Origin: Moraxella bovis
GTDB lineage: Bacteria; Pseudomonadota; Gammaproteobacteria; Pseudomonadales; Moraxellaceae
Length of the DNA: 28,617 nt
Assembly (NCBI RefSeq): GCF_002014975.1
Contig: NZ_MUXV01000049.1
Coordinates: 1 to 28,617 of the forward strand
Reading direction: 5' to 3'
Translations under genes and position numbers: made by a program
Shown: positions 15,562 through 25,520 of the stretch, piece by piece
How positions within the stretch are numbered: the first letter of the stretch is position 1
Layout: each line of letters begins with the position of its first letter
Notes under the pieces: generated by a model
Told to the model about the DNA's origin: nothing
The model's input: only the letters and a program-made list of their open reading frames with translations
Databases searched by the model: none

Positions 15562-17196
15562 TTATTTTAACGTCCAGTCCTTGATTTGCCAGTTACCGCT
15601 CGGGTCATTTAGTGACTCTGCTTCCAGATAAGGCTTTTTGAGACGAACCGAGATGGCAGTATAAATCGGCACCATCGCCATATCCCTATCCAAAATCGCT
15701 TCGGCATTGTGGTAAATTTTCATACGCTCATCATCACTAGTGCCTGCATTTAGGGTTGAATCCAACAGGCGGTCAAATTCTGTATTTTTGTATTGACCTG
15801 AATTGTTACTGTTGCCCGAGCGTAAGATATTTAGGAAGGTTGATGGCTCGTTATAGTCGGCACACCATCCTGCAAATGCTGTATCAAACTTACCTTGACG
15901 GCGAGTATCTAACATGGTTTTCCATTCTTGGTTGATGATGGATACATTGACACTACCGCCAAATGATTCATTGAGCATGGATGATGTGGCTGTGGCGATA
16001 CGCTTGCCTGTTTCGCTCGTGCTATATAGCAGTTCAAACTTTAAAGGCTTGCTCGCTGAAAAACCCGCCTCTTCGATGAGCTTTTTGGCTTGTGCTACTC
16101 GTGCTGATTTGTCAAGTTTCATCCACTCGTGGCTGACCTCGCCCATGCCGTGAATGGCAGGTGGGGTAAACTGATAAGTTGCCTTCTCACCACGACCTAA
16201 CACTTTTTCAGCAATCGTCTCACGGTCTAACGCCATGGCAATGGCTTGACGGGCTTTTACGTCATTAAAAGGTGCTTTAGCATGATTATATTCTAAATAA
16301 AAAGTACACAATTTTGGCGAAGAATGCACCTCATCAGGCAACTCCTTTTTGATGCTTGCCAAATGCTCCGATGGAATGGCGGCAAGCTCAACCTCGCCTG
16401 CCTTATAGCGGTTGACTTCTGTGGAGGCTGATGTGATGGGTAGGAACGTGGCTTTATTAATATTACCCGTCACTTCGCCAAAATAGGCAGGATTTCGCTC
16501 TACGGTGATGTGACTATTAACCACCCAATCGGTCAATTTATACGCACCACTAACCACGATGTTGGCAGGGTCAAGCCATTTGTCACCATGAGCGTCAATC
16601 GCTTGCTTTGGTACAGCGTATGCCACAGGCAACACCAATAAGTCAGGCAAATAAGGCACAGGGTCAGTTAGTGTAATTTCAAGGGTTTTATCATCAATGG
16701 CCCTCACACCCAAGGCTTCCACATCTGCCTTGCCTTCGGCAATTTGACCTGCATTAACCACTTTGGCATCAACAAGATAACTAGAATATGGCGAAGCCGT
16801 TTTTGGGTCGGTCAGACGCTGAAAACTATACACAAAATCATGGGCGGTGATTGGCTTATCATCTGACCATTTGGCATCACGCAGTTTAAATGTCCACACT
16901 TTGCCATCATCACTACTCCACTGGGTTGCCAATGCAGGTATGGTCTCTCCTTTTTCATCAGCACTGACCAGTCCTACGAACATCTGACGCATGATGGCAA
17001 ACGAACCTGCGTCTGATGTCTTATGCAGATCCAGTGATTCAGGTTCTGCTCCATTGGGTATGGTAATGCTGTCCTTGGATGCACTGATACTGCTGGCACT
17101 ACCTGCTTGGGTGGACGGCTTATCACCCCCACACCCTGTCAAAGTAACCGCTCCACATAAGGTAAGCATGGCTAGGTTTAATGTTGATAGTTTCAT
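15562..17196 (-). CDS. OppA-type peptide-binding lipoprotein, third in array
   Basis: This is an SBP_bac_5 family solute-binding protein that delivers peptides to OppBC. The 544-residue precursor has a lipoprotein signal peptide with lipobox LTGC and lipidated Cys22, followed by GGDKPS. The family signature region (NGAEPESLDLHKTSDAGSF near residues 48-66, then ALATQWSSDDGKVWTFKLRDAKWSDDKPI) and the core ARQAIAMALDRETI are present. Gly rather than Asp follows the lipid Cys, which by the Lol rule fits outer-membrane sorting. The ATG has a GGAG site. It lies 55 nt after the second oppA gene and carries the array terminator. It is the most divergent of the three copies. Specificity cannot be read from sequence. 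Confidence 0.93.
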   Translation of the reverse strand: MKLSTLNLAMLTLCGAVTLTGCGGDKPSTQAGSASSISASKDSITIPNGAEPESLDLHKTSDAGSFAIMRQMFVGLVSADEKGETIPALATQWSSDDGKVWTFKLRDAKWSDDKPITAHDFVYSFQRLTDPKTASPYSSYLVDAKVVNAGQIAEGKADVEALGVRAIDDKTLEITLTDPVPYLPDLLVLPVAYAVPKQAIDAHGDKWLDPANIVVSGAYKLTDWVVNSHITVERNPAYFGEVTGNINKATFLPITSASTEVNRYKAGEVELAAIPSEHLASIKKELPDEVHSSPKLCTFYLEYNHAKAPFNDVKARQAIAMALDRETIAEKVLGRGEKATYQFTPPAIHGMGEVSHEWMKLDKSARVAQAKKLIEEAGFSASKPLKFELLYSTSETGKRIATATSSMLNESFGGSVNVSIINQEWKTMLDTRRQGKFDTAFAGWCADYNEPSTFLNILRSGNSNNSGQYKNTEFDRLLDSTLNAGTSDDERMKIYHNAEAILDRDMAMVPIYTAISVRLKKPYLEAESLNDPSGNWQIKDWTLK

Positions 17197-17251
17197 CTTA
17201 GTTCTCCATGATGATGAAGCTGAAGCATTCCGCTCCAGCGGTGTTAATGAT

Positions 17252-18916
17252 CTATTTTACCACTGACCAATATTTGGCTTGCCATTGGTCAAGCGGGTCT
17301 TTATTAGAATACCCTTGTACATAAGGCTTGACTAGACGGGCATTGGTATAATAAAAGATGTCAATATGAACCTCATCTTTGTCCAGCAGACTCTCGGCTT
17401 GATGATAGATTTTCACTCGCTCTTCATCGCTAAGCCCTGCCTGTAATGAACTTGCCATGATGGCGTCATATTCGGCACTCTTATAGGCTGACCAGTTGTT
17501 GGTGCTATTTGATTTCATCAAGTTTAGGAACGTTGATGATTCGTTATAATCGCCACACCATCTGGCTCGCACCATTTGGTATTTGCCTAGACGGCGGGTT
17601 TCTAGGTAGCTTTTCCACTCTTCGTTCACAAGCTCTACATTCACACCCAAGGACTCTTTCCACAGGCTTGCCATTGCCACGGCGATTTTTTTGTGGCTTT
17701 CGTTGGTGTCATACAACAGCTTAAAGGTCAACGGGTTAGATTCATTATAACCTGCTTCACCTAGTAGCTTTTTAGCCTCCTCTAAACGCTTGGCTCTGTC
17801 CCACGATTGCCATTCTGGGGTGTATTTTAATCCCCCTTTGATGGCAGGCGGGGTAAATTGATAGGCAGGTACCTGTCCTTGCCCCATGACTTTCTTGGCA
17901 ATCAACTCTCTGTCTGTGGCTAAGTTTAGAGCACGGCGAACCTTGATATTATCAAAAGGCGGATTGGCAACATTTAATTCATAAAAATAAGTACATAAAG
18001 TCGGGGCGGATTTGACCTCATCGCCTAAGGTTTGTTTTAGTGATGCAAACTGCTCAGATGGCAACTCACTGGCGGTAATGTCAATCTCGCCCGCCTGATA
18101 ACGCTGTACGTCTGTGGTTGCCTGTGGAATGGGTAGCATGGTCAGCTTATCCAGCTTGACATTGCCACTGTCATGATAAGATGGGTTTTTCTCTAGGACA
18201 ATTTTTTCATTGACTATCCATTCGGTTGGCTTATATGCCCCATTGACCACGATATTTTTAGGATTTGTCCATTTATCGCCATGAGCTTCCACGGTTGCCT
18301 TATGCACAGGCTGTACAGACGTATGAATCATCATGTCAGGCAAATAAGGTACCGCTTCTGACAAAGTAATCTCTAAGGTCTTATCATCAATGGCTCGTAC
18401 GCCCAATGCATCCGTTGACTTACTGCCCAAGATAACCTCACTGGCATTGACCACTTTGGCATCTTCTAGATAACTGGCATACGATGACCCTGTTTTTGGG
18501 TCAACCAAACGTTGAAAACTATATACAAAATCATGAGCCGTTACAGGGTCGCCATTTGACCATTTGGCATCACGCAAGCTAAATGTCCATACTTTATTGT
18601 CAGCACTCTCCCACTTTTGTGCCATGCCTGCCACCAGATTACCATCATTATCTGTTGTCAGTAGTCCTTCTGAAAACTGACGAATCACGTTCGCCTCTTG
18701 TGCACCTTTGGCGACATGCGGGTCAAGCGACTCAGGCTCGCTGGCGTTATTAATGGTAATGGCTTGCTCAGCCGTGGCTTGGGCATTGGTGCCAGTTTGG
18801 GTAGTATCGGTTTGAGCCGAGCTTGGCTTATCACCGCCACACGCTGTCAAACCAAACAAGACTGCCATGCTAAGCACAGCAGGACGAAAACGTGGTTGAG
18901 ACATGAAATGGGACAT
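17252..18916 (-). CDS. OppA-type peptide-binding lipoprotein, second in array
   Basis: A second SBP_bac_5 peptide-binding protein, 554 residues. The signal peptide ends in lipobox LTAC with lipidated Cys26, followed by GGDKPSS and a Thr/Gln/Ala-rich linker. Conserved blocks are NNASEPESLDPHVAKGAQE, AQKWESADNKVWTFSLRDAK, APTLCTYFYELNVANPPFD, and YQFTPPAIKGG. I chose the ATG at 18916 because AGGAG lies 7 nt upstream and the signal peptide then begins normally; a longer frame reaches 19015 into the preceding gene. It is 62 nt after the first oppA, with a hairpin between, and closely resembles that copy, suggesting tandem duplication. Ligand preference is unknown. Confidence 0.94.
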   Translation of the reverse strand: MSHFMSQPRFRPAVLSMAVLFGLTACGGDKPSSAQTDTTQTGTNAQATAEQAITINNASEPESLDPHVAKGAQEANVIRQFSEGLLTTDNDGNLVAGMAQKWESADNKVWTFSLRDAKWSNGDPVTAHDFVYSFQRLVDPKTGSSYASYLEDAKVVNASEVILGSKSTDALGVRAIDDKTLEITLSEAVPYLPDMMIHTSVQPVHKATVEAHGDKWTNPKNIVVNGAYKPTEWIVNEKIVLEKNPSYHDSGNVKLDKLTMLPIPQATTDVQRYQAGEIDITASELPSEQFASLKQTLGDEVKSAPTLCTYFYELNVANPPFDNIKVRRALNLATDRELIAKKVMGQGQVPAYQFTPPAIKGGLKYTPEWQSWDRAKRLEEAKKLLGEAGYNESNPLTFKLLYDTNESHKKIAVAMASLWKESLGVNVELVNEEWKSYLETRRLGKYQMVRARWCGDYNESSTFLNLMKSNSTNNWSAYKSAEYDAIMASSLQAGLSDEERVKIYHQAESLLDKDEVHIDIFYYTNARLVKPYVQGYSNKDPLDQWQAKYWSVVK

Positions 18917-18940
18917 AATTTCTCCTATAATAAACAAAAC

Positions 18941-18964
18941 ACAAACCACCCTAGGGCGATTTGT
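18941..18964 (-). terminator. Intercistronic hairpin between first and second oppA
   Basis: On the minus strand ACAAATCGCCC can pair with GGGTGGTTTGT (with G-U pairs) around a CCCTAGGG centre, followed by GTTTTGTTTA. It resembles a leaky terminator or a processing and stability hairpin, and would reduce expression of the downstream oppA genes relative to the first. Confidence 0.45.
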
Positions 18965-18978
18965 GCTGTTGTGATGTG

Positions 18979-20634
18979 TTAGTGTTTGGCGATTTTCCAA
19001 TCTTTGACCTGCCATGTACTTTGCGGGTCGTTGTCTGCATAGCCTAGGACGTATGGTTTTACCAAACGGGGTGATACATAGTGATACACAAAGATGGTCG
19101 CACTGTCTTTATCTAGCACCGCTTCGGCTTGACGATACAGCTCGGCACGCTGTTCTGCGGTAACATCCGCCCCTAATGTACTACTCATCAAACGGTCAAA
19201 CTCTGGGCTGTTGTATTTACCATAGTTGCTCGAATCGGTTGAGATGAATGTATTTAGGAAAGTTGACGCTTCGTTGTAGTCAGCACACCACCCACCACGA
19301 GAAACTTGATGTTTTTGAGTGCGTCGAGTTTCAAGGTAGGTTTTCCATTCTTGGTTATTTAGGCTAACTTCAACAAAGCCCAAAGAATCTTTCCAAAACG
19401 ACGCTGCTGCCACCGCCAGTTTTTTGTGTGCCTCTGATGTATTATACAGCAGTTCGAATTTTAATGGATTGGACTCATTATAACCTGCTTCACCCAGTAA
19501 CTTTTTGGCTTCTTCAATACGCTTGGCTTTGTCCCACGCCTTCCATTCAGGCTCATAATCTTTCATGCCTGCGATAGAATTTGGCGTGAATTGATATGCC
19601 ACGGTCTGACCTTGTGCCAAGATATTGTCAGTAATGATGTCACGGTCTAGTGCCAATGATAACGCTTTACGCACACGCACGTCATCAAATGGAGCTTTGG
19701 TGTGGTTGAACTCATAATAATAAGTACATAGCTTCGGCTGAACCTTGACCTGCTCGCCCAACTCTGATTGGAGCTGTTTGAACTGCTCTGATGGCAGGGC
19801 ATCTGCCGTAACATCTACCTCGCCCGCTTTGTAGCGAGTCACGTCGGTAACCTCCGACGGGATGGCCAGTAGCGTGACTGTATTGATGGTGGTCTTGGCG
19901 TCGTCATAATAACTGACATTACGCTCTAGCACGATGCGTTCATTAACTTGCCAATCTTTTAGGTTGTAAGCACCATTCGCCACATAGTTACCCACTGCTG
20001 TCCATTTGTCGCCATGTTGCTCTACTGCTTTTTGGTTGACAGGCTTGACAGAAGTATGAATGAGCGTGTCAGGCAAATAAGGTACAGGCTCGGATAAGAT
20101 GACCTCAAGCGTCTTATCATCAATGGCTTTGACACCCAGTGTATCAGGTTTTGCCTTACCGTCTACGATGTCTTGGGCATTCACCACCTTGACCGCCGCC
20201 AAATAAGTGGCATAAGGCGATGCTGTCTCGGGATTTACCAGGCGCTGAAAACTATACACAAAATCCTGAGCCGTCACAGGGTCGCCATTTGACCACTTGG
20301 CATCACGAATTTTAAATGTCCATACCTTATTATCAGCACTCTCCCATGATTCTGCCATGCCAGGCACAGTGTTACCATTTGCATCGGTTGACGTCAAACC
20401 AACCAATAGCTGACGAATGACGTTAGATTCTGGTACGCCTGATACTTTATGGGGGTCTAGCGACTCAGGCTCTGCACCGTTATTGATGGTCACTTCTTGT
20501 GTATCGGCAAGTTCGCCTGTAGCAACAGATGTATTGCCTGCTGATGTTTGGGTTGACTCTTTATCGCCACCACAACCAAATAAAGCCAGACTAAGAGAGA
20601 CAAGCAGTGCTGATGGTACAAATTTTGCATTCAT
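18979..20634 (-). CDS. oppA: OppA-type peptide-binding lipoprotein, first in array
   Basis: The promoter-proximal of three SBP_bac_5 peptide-binding lipoproteins, 551 residues. Lipobox LFGC gives lipidated Cys21, followed by GGDKEST. Blocks shared with its paralogues include INNGAEPESLDPHKVSGVPE, KVWTFKIRDAKWSNGDPVTA, QPKLCTYYYEFNHTKAPFDD, and LSLALDRDII. I chose the ATG at 20634, which has AAGGA 7 nt upstream and yields a standard signal peptide; the frame extends to 20676. A clear promoter lies at 20724-20753, giving a leader of about 83 nt with an ATTTGAA/TTCAAAT inverted repeat at its start. It is the natural oppA of the locus, though which paralogue is orthologous to oppA of Moraxella catarrhalis I cannot tell. 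Confidence 0.94.
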   Translation of the reverse strand: MNAKFVPSALLVSLSLALFGCGGDKESTQTSAGNTSVATGELADTQEVTINNGAEPESLDPHKVSGVPESNVIRQLLVGLTSTDANGNTVPGMAESWESADNKVWTFKIRDAKWSNGDPVTAQDFVYSFQRLVNPETASPYATYLAAVKVVNAQDIVDGKAKPDTLGVKAIDDKTLEVILSEPVPYLPDTLIHTSVKPVNQKAVEQHGDKWTAVGNYVANGAYNLKDWQVNERIVLERNVSYYDDAKTTINTVTLLAIPSEVTDVTRYKAGEVDVTADALPSEQFKQLQSELGEQVKVQPKLCTYYYEFNHTKAPFDDVRVRKALSLALDRDIITDNILAQGQTVAYQFTPNSIAGMKDYEPEWKAWDKAKRIEEAKKLLGEAGYNESNPLKFELLYNTSEAHKKLAVAAASFWKDSLGFVEVSLNNQEWKTYLETRRTQKHQVSRGGWCADYNEASTFLNTFISTDSSNYGKYNSPEFDRLMSSTLGADVTAEQRAELYRQAEAVLDKDSATIFVYHYVSPRLVKPYVLGYADNDPQSTWQVKDWKIAKH

Positions 20635-20723
20635 GAGTATGTCCTTATGTGAAAAACAGTAACTTATCGTTAGCATTGCGTTATTTGAACTTGCGTAATT
20701 ACCACTTATTCAAATGACAACTA

Positions 20724-20753
20724 AATATAATCATTTTTCACCCCCAAAGTCAA
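20724..20753 (-). promoter_or_regulatory. Promoter of the oppA array
   Basis: On the minus strand TTGACT (20748-20753) and TATATT (20724-20729) are separated by 18 bp, each matching the sigma-70 consensus at 5 of 6 positions. It is placed right after the purA terminator and is the best two-box promoter found in the window. Confidence 0.7.
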
Positions 20754-20789
20754 GAATTTTTTAAAGATTATGGCAAAATAATGACAACA

Positions 20790-20822
20790 AAAAACCACTT
20801 ATTGTAAAAATAAGTGGTTTTT
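20790..20822 (-). terminator. Terminator of purA
   Basis: AAAAACCACTTATT and its exact complement form a 14-bp AT-flanked stem with a 5-nt loop, ending in TTTTT on the minus strand and starting 13 nt after the purA stop. The symmetric flanks allow activity in both directions. Confidence 0.9.
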
Positions 20823-20835
20823 ATGTTAAAAAACA

Positions 20836-22355
<1,520 letters not shown>

Positions 22356-22793
22356 ATGTTCCAATTACATCCCACCCTTGCCAAAGACACCTTTTTGGTT
22401 GGCGACCTGCCCCTGTGTACCGTGCGTTTGATGAATGATTGTCAATTTCCTTGGCTGATTTTGGTGCCACGTGTCTCAAACATCAAAGAAATCTATGAGT
22501 TATCTGACGCTGACCAAGTACAATTTTTACGTGAATCAAGCTGGGTATCTAGCCAAATGGCAAAAATCTTTGGTGCGGACAAAATGAACGTCGCCGCCCT
22601 TGGTAATCAAGTGCCACAATTACACTTTCATCATGTCGTCCGCTATCAAAATGACGCTCGCTGGCCCAACCCTGTTTGGGGTTGCCCTGCCATCGCCTAC
22701 ACGCCCAAAGTCTTGCAACACATGAAGCAAACCCTGATGATGGCACTGCGTGGACATCATGAAATGCCTTTTGACTGGAAAATGGTGGTTTAG
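22356..22793 (+). CDS. HIT family protein
   Basis: The 145-residue product is a histidine-triad nucleotide-binding protein, a superfamily of nucleotide hydrolases and transferases such as Ap4A hydrolases. The triad region is NQVPQLHFHHVVRYQND (about residues 84-100). It has the QLHxHHxxR variant found in a distinct proteobacterial HIT group and not the strict HxHxH pattern. The following WPNPVWG is also characteristic of that group. The ATG follows AAAGG, with a leader of about 30 nt from the extended -10 at 22310-22318. It stands alone, divergent from purA and convergent with the RlpA-like gene through a shared terminator. The substrate is unproven. Confidence 0.9.
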   Translation: MFQLHPTLAKDTFLVGDLPLCTVRLMNDCQFPWLILVPRVSNIKEIYELSDADQVQFLRESSWVSSQMAKIFGADKMNVAALGNQVPQLHFHHVVRYQNDARWPNPVWGCPAIAYTPKVLQHMKQTLMMALRGHHEMPFDWKMVV

Positions 22794-22856
22794 CGTTTAA
22801 TCCACTGATTTTATTTAAGAAAATTGATAATTTATTCACATCAAGCAACACATAAA

Positions 22857-22888
22857 AAAATCCGTCATGACACCAAATGACGGATTTT
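22857..22888. terminator. Bidirectional terminator between HIT and RlpA-like genes
   Basis: AAAATCCGTCAT and its exact complement form a 12-bp stem with an 8-nt loop. The minus strand runs into seven Ts, ideal for the RlpA-like gene; the plus strand continues into GTGGTTTTT, so it can also stop HIT transcription. Confidence 0.85.
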
Positions 22889-22910
22889 GTGGTTTTTACA
22901 AACGATTTAA

Positions 22911-23393
22911 TCACTTGTCTTGTTCAAATGCCAGATTTAGCGTGCCATCTTGATTGTTTTCGCTTGACTTTTGCTCATCTTGTGCCAATTTTTCTTTGGC
23001 AAGGCTGTCTTTGGCGATGACGGTATCATCTGCCTTAGTTGCTTTTTCATCTTTATCCACTGGGGTAACGGTCACTTTTACCAAACCCGCTGACAATGGA
23101 GCAAGCTGTTTAAAGGCATTTTTAGTCAGGTCAATACGCCCCACCTTACCAATACGGTCATTGACTTTACAAGTAATGGATTTGCCTGTTTTGGCATTGG
23201 TCACTTTGACATGAGTGCCTAGCTTATATTGGTTGGACGCACAAGTCATGCCGTTATTGCTAAATACTTCGCCATTGGCAGTTTTACGACCATTAAATTT
23301 ATCGGCATAATAAGACGCCGTGGTCGAATGGGCAGAAGCCTGCACGCCAATCAAGGCAGTTAGAACTAGGGCGGTGATGTTAAGTAAACACAT
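22911..23393 (-). CDS. Exported RlpA-like double-psi beta-barrel protein
   Basis: The 160-residue product has a Sec signal peptide with likely cleavage after ASA near residue 21, then an RlpA-like DPBB domain at about 25-112. Characteristic blocks are ASYYADKFNGRKTANGEVF, YKLGTHVKVTNAKTGKSITC, and VNDRIGKVGRIDLT. In lytic transglycosylase RlpA the active site involves a Glu, a His and an Asp. Here Glu42 (GEVF) and Asp88 (RIDL) are kept, but the position where RlpA has His is Ser53, within TCASN. Cys51 and Cys75 could form a disulfide. There is no SPOR domain and no lipobox; the tail is charged and low in complexity. It may be a non-catalytic wall-binding relative. The ATG has a GAGA site. Confidence 0.83.
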   Translation of the reverse strand: MCLLNITALVLTALIGVQASAHSTTASYYADKFNGRKTANGEVFSNNGMTCASNQYKLGTHVKVTNAKTGKSITCKVNDRIGKVGRIDLTKNAFKQLAPLSAGLVKVTVTPVDKDEKATKADDTVIAKDSLAKEKLAQDEQKSSENNQDGTLNLAFEQDK

Positions 23394-23514
23394 AATGTCT
23401 CTTTATAAAATAATACAAAAGATGTTTTAACCATCTTTGATGTTAGTTCTCTATGGTTGAGAAATGAATAACGGTTTTAAAAAATATGAAAACCTGCCAA
23501 ACAAAAAGAATGGC

Positions 23515-23721
23515 TAGGGCATGCTTGCCTTTTGTATTTGCAATGAAAATCACAAAAAATCACCCGTTTTTCAAGGAAAAAGTGAAGTTTGATAGTCATT
23601 CTATCAAACGAGCTTTTGACCTCGAGTCACAAGATTTAGCCATTTTTCATGCAAAAACACCATTTTATTTCTATGAAATTTCTAAATGTTAAAATGTGTT
23701 ATAAAGGTTTAACACGCCCTA
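23515..23721 (+). mobile_element. MITE-like repeat, copy C (207 bp)
   Basis: The same element as copy B in plus orientation and of identical length. It runs from TAGGGCATGCTTGCC to AACACGCCCTA with TA at each edge. It differs from copy B at 8 positions, five of them clustered just inside the right end where B has GCGGGC and C has TTTAAC, which weakens C's terminal inverted repeat. It keeps the internal 9-bp hairpin and the core inverted ends. It sits in the 645-bp gap between the RlpA-like and DUF4377-like genes. Confidence 0.75.
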
Positions 23722-24038
23722 TTATAACAAATCATCATCCGTAACTTGTTAAGCGATTGCTATTTTTTTGTAAACGTGTATTGATACCACTCCATCATGT
23801 CGCTTTTATTTTTGGCAAATTTTAATTTGAGAAAATGTTTAGATAATTTAAAAAAAACAAAATGCGTGTATGTTTTGTAATGAATGTGGCTAAAAATAAG
23901 CCAAAACCAACGCTTTATTACTTTTTATTACAGTCCACAAAGAATATGGCAATAAAAAAAGACTACAATAAATTTGCAGGCAATCACTGCCCTGCTGTAA
24001 ATTTAGCATCAACACCAAATTAAATTAAGGATACCCCC
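23722..24038. other. Leader/spacer upstream of the lipoprotein gene
   Basis: No gene is visible in this AT-rich 317-bp stretch. A TACAAT box near 23964 is a possible -10 for the lipoprotein gene, without a good -35. A stem (GCAGG-CA with TG-CCCTGC and one bulge) at about 23977-23997 lies in the predicted leader. Confidence 0.3.
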
Positions 24039-24455
24039 ATGAAAAAAATCATCGCCCTATCATCAATCATCGCCTTGACCTTAACAGGCTGTGCCAGCAC
24101 CCAACTAGACGACACCCGTGTCAAGACTGTAGAAGGCGAAGTTAAAGCTGTTAAAGTAGTTAACATCCCAAGCTTTGACATCGAAATCGCCCCACGCAAA
24201 GCCACTTGCCAGCTCATCGACACCGCAGGTAACGCTGTTGCTAGCGAATGCCTACAATACCGCCGTACCCACGAGCGTAACTATAACGTCCTAAGTGGCA
24301 ACATCGAAGGATTTAGCTTTGAAGAAGGTAACCGCTATGTGCTAAACATCAGCCAAACGGCAGTTGATGATGAAGCCTCAGGCAAAGTCGTTCCTGTATG
24401 GAAACTAAACAAAGTCATCTCGGTAAATCCTGAAATCATCAATCCTGTACAGTAA
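24039..24455 (+). CDS. DUF4377-like lipoprotein
   Basis: The 138-residue precursor has a lipoprotein signal (MKKIIALSSIIALTLTGC) with lipidated Cys18; the next residue is Ala, which fits outer-membrane sorting. The rest resembles DUF4377, a domain also found next to HslJ-like domains. Matching blocks are EIAPRKATC, SECLQYRR and GNIEGFSFEEGNRYVLNI. The two Cys residues in ATCQL and SECLQ are placed as in that family and may form a disulfide. The function of the domain is not known. The ATG has AAGGA 8 nt upstream. It appears monocistronic, with a long leader; no clear terminator was found. Codon choice looks highly biased to C-ending codons (ATC, GCC, AAC), which may mean strong expression. 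Confidence 0.8.
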   Translation: MKKIIALSSIIALTLTGCASTQLDDTRVKTVEGEVKAVKVVNIPSFDIEIAPRKATCQLIDTAGNAVASECLQYRRTHERNYNVLSGNIEGFSFEEGNRYVLNISQTAVDDEASGKVVPVWKLNKVISVNPEIINPVQ

Positions 24456-24592
24456 TTATTTCTGACTGCAAAGACTTGAATACTCTTTGTTCTTGTAAAG
24501 CCTTTCAAGTTAGTATAATCTACCCATTGGGCGAGCTTACCATCATGAAAATGACTGGTTGGTTCGTCCAATTTTTATTTTTTGACAAAGGA

Positions 24593-24601
24593 TGTTATAA
24601 T
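24593..24601 (+). promoter_or_regulatory. Extended -10 promoter for rsmA
   Basis: TGTTATAAT lies 26 nt before the rsmA ATG, giving a leader of about 20 nt. A TTGACA nearby is only 8 bp away, too close to be its -35, and the sequence at 17 bp (TTTTAT) is poor. Confidence 0.6.
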
Positions 24602-24627
24602 TGGCTAAATTTTAAGACAAACACACC

Positions 24628-25479
24628 ATGACCATTCGCACGCCAAAAGAATTTAATCACGCCCCCAGAAAACGCTTTGGGCAGAACTTTTTACACGATA
24701 CAGGCATTATCCGCCAAATCGTTGATAGTGTTCGCTTATCTCGCACCGATAACCTACTAGAAATCGGACCGGGGCTTGGGGCATTGACCGAGCCACTACT
24801 GGCGGAAGTGGATGGCATGACAGTCATCGAGCTTGACCGTGATTTGGCAAATGGCCTAAAAATCAACATCGGATCGAACAGCCACCCTGATTTTACCATC
24901 ATTAATGACAACGCCATGCATATTGATTATCATGAGCTTGCCAAGCAGGTGGGGCGTGGGGCGTTTCGTGTGGTAGGTAATCTGCCTTATAACATCTCTA
25001 CGCCCATTTTATTTCGCTTGTTAGAATTTAGCGATGTCATCACCGACATGCACTTTATGCTTCAAAAAGAAGTCGTTGAGCGTATCACTGCCGAGCCAAA
25101 TACCAAGGCGTATGGGCGACTGTCGGTCATCATGCAATATCATTGCACCGCTAATTATCTTTTGACCGTGCCAAATGGGGCGTTTAACCCACCACCAAAG
25201 GTAACCTCTGCCGTGTTTCGTCTAACGCCTTTTAAGGTCAAACCCTTGCAAGCCCAAGATGAAAAACTCTTTGCCGATGTCGTGCGTGAGACCTTTAACC
25301 ACAGACGTAAAACCTTACGAGCGATTTTTAAAAGTGTGAGTATGTTACCAACTTTGGACGATGAGGATTTTGCCAAAGCGGACATCAATCCCCAAGCCCG
25401 TCCTGAGACACTAAGCGTGGCGGATTTTGTGCAACTGTCTGATGTCGCCTTTGAAAAAACCAAAATTGACCCCAAATAA
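24628..25479 (+). CDS. rsmA: 16S rRNA dimethyladenosine transferase RsmA (KsgA)
   Basis: RsmA dimethylates the two adjacent adenines of helix 45 of 16S rRNA using S-adenosylmethionine, late in 30S assembly. The 283-residue product (E. coli 273) has [11 protein letters not shown] near the N-terminus, the SAM motif [15 protein letters not shown] at about 44-58, the acidic loop VIELDRDLA, and the catalytic NLPYN at 118-122. The rRNA-binding segment [13 protein letters not shown] and [14 protein letters not shown] follow. The ATG has no strong Shine-Dalgarno. It is followed 41 nt later by apaH, the same gene order as in enteric bacteria, so co-transcription is likely. The sequence is intact and ordinary. 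Confidence 0.97.
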   Translation: MTIRTPKEFNHAPRKRFGQNFLHDTGIIRQIVDSVRLSRTDNLLEIGPGLGALTEPLLAEVDGMTVIELDRDLANGLKINIGSNSHPDFTIINDNAMHIDYHELAKQVGRGAFRVVGNLPYNISTPILFRLLEFSDVITDMHFMLQKEVVERITAEPNTKAYGRLSVIMQYHCTANYLLTVPNGAFNPPPKVTSAVFRLTPFKVKPLQAQDEKLFADVVRETFNHRRKTLRAIFKSVSMLPTLDDEDFAKADINPQARPETLSVADFVQLSDVAFEKTKIDPK

Positions 25480-25520
25480 TTATTACAATCAACCAAACTT
25501 TTTATTATTTAACTGATATA

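Noticed and set aside
24463..24575. ACTTGAA/TTCAAGT inverted repeat and a TTGG-TTCGT-CCAA stem after the DUF4377-like gene as terminators
   Set aside because: The first has a long loop and no T-tract; the second has a 4-bp stem. Neither is convincing.
24582..24601. TTGACA followed by TATAAT upstream of rsmA as a two-box promoter
   Set aside because: The spacing is 8 bp, far from the required 16-18; only the extended -10 is kept.
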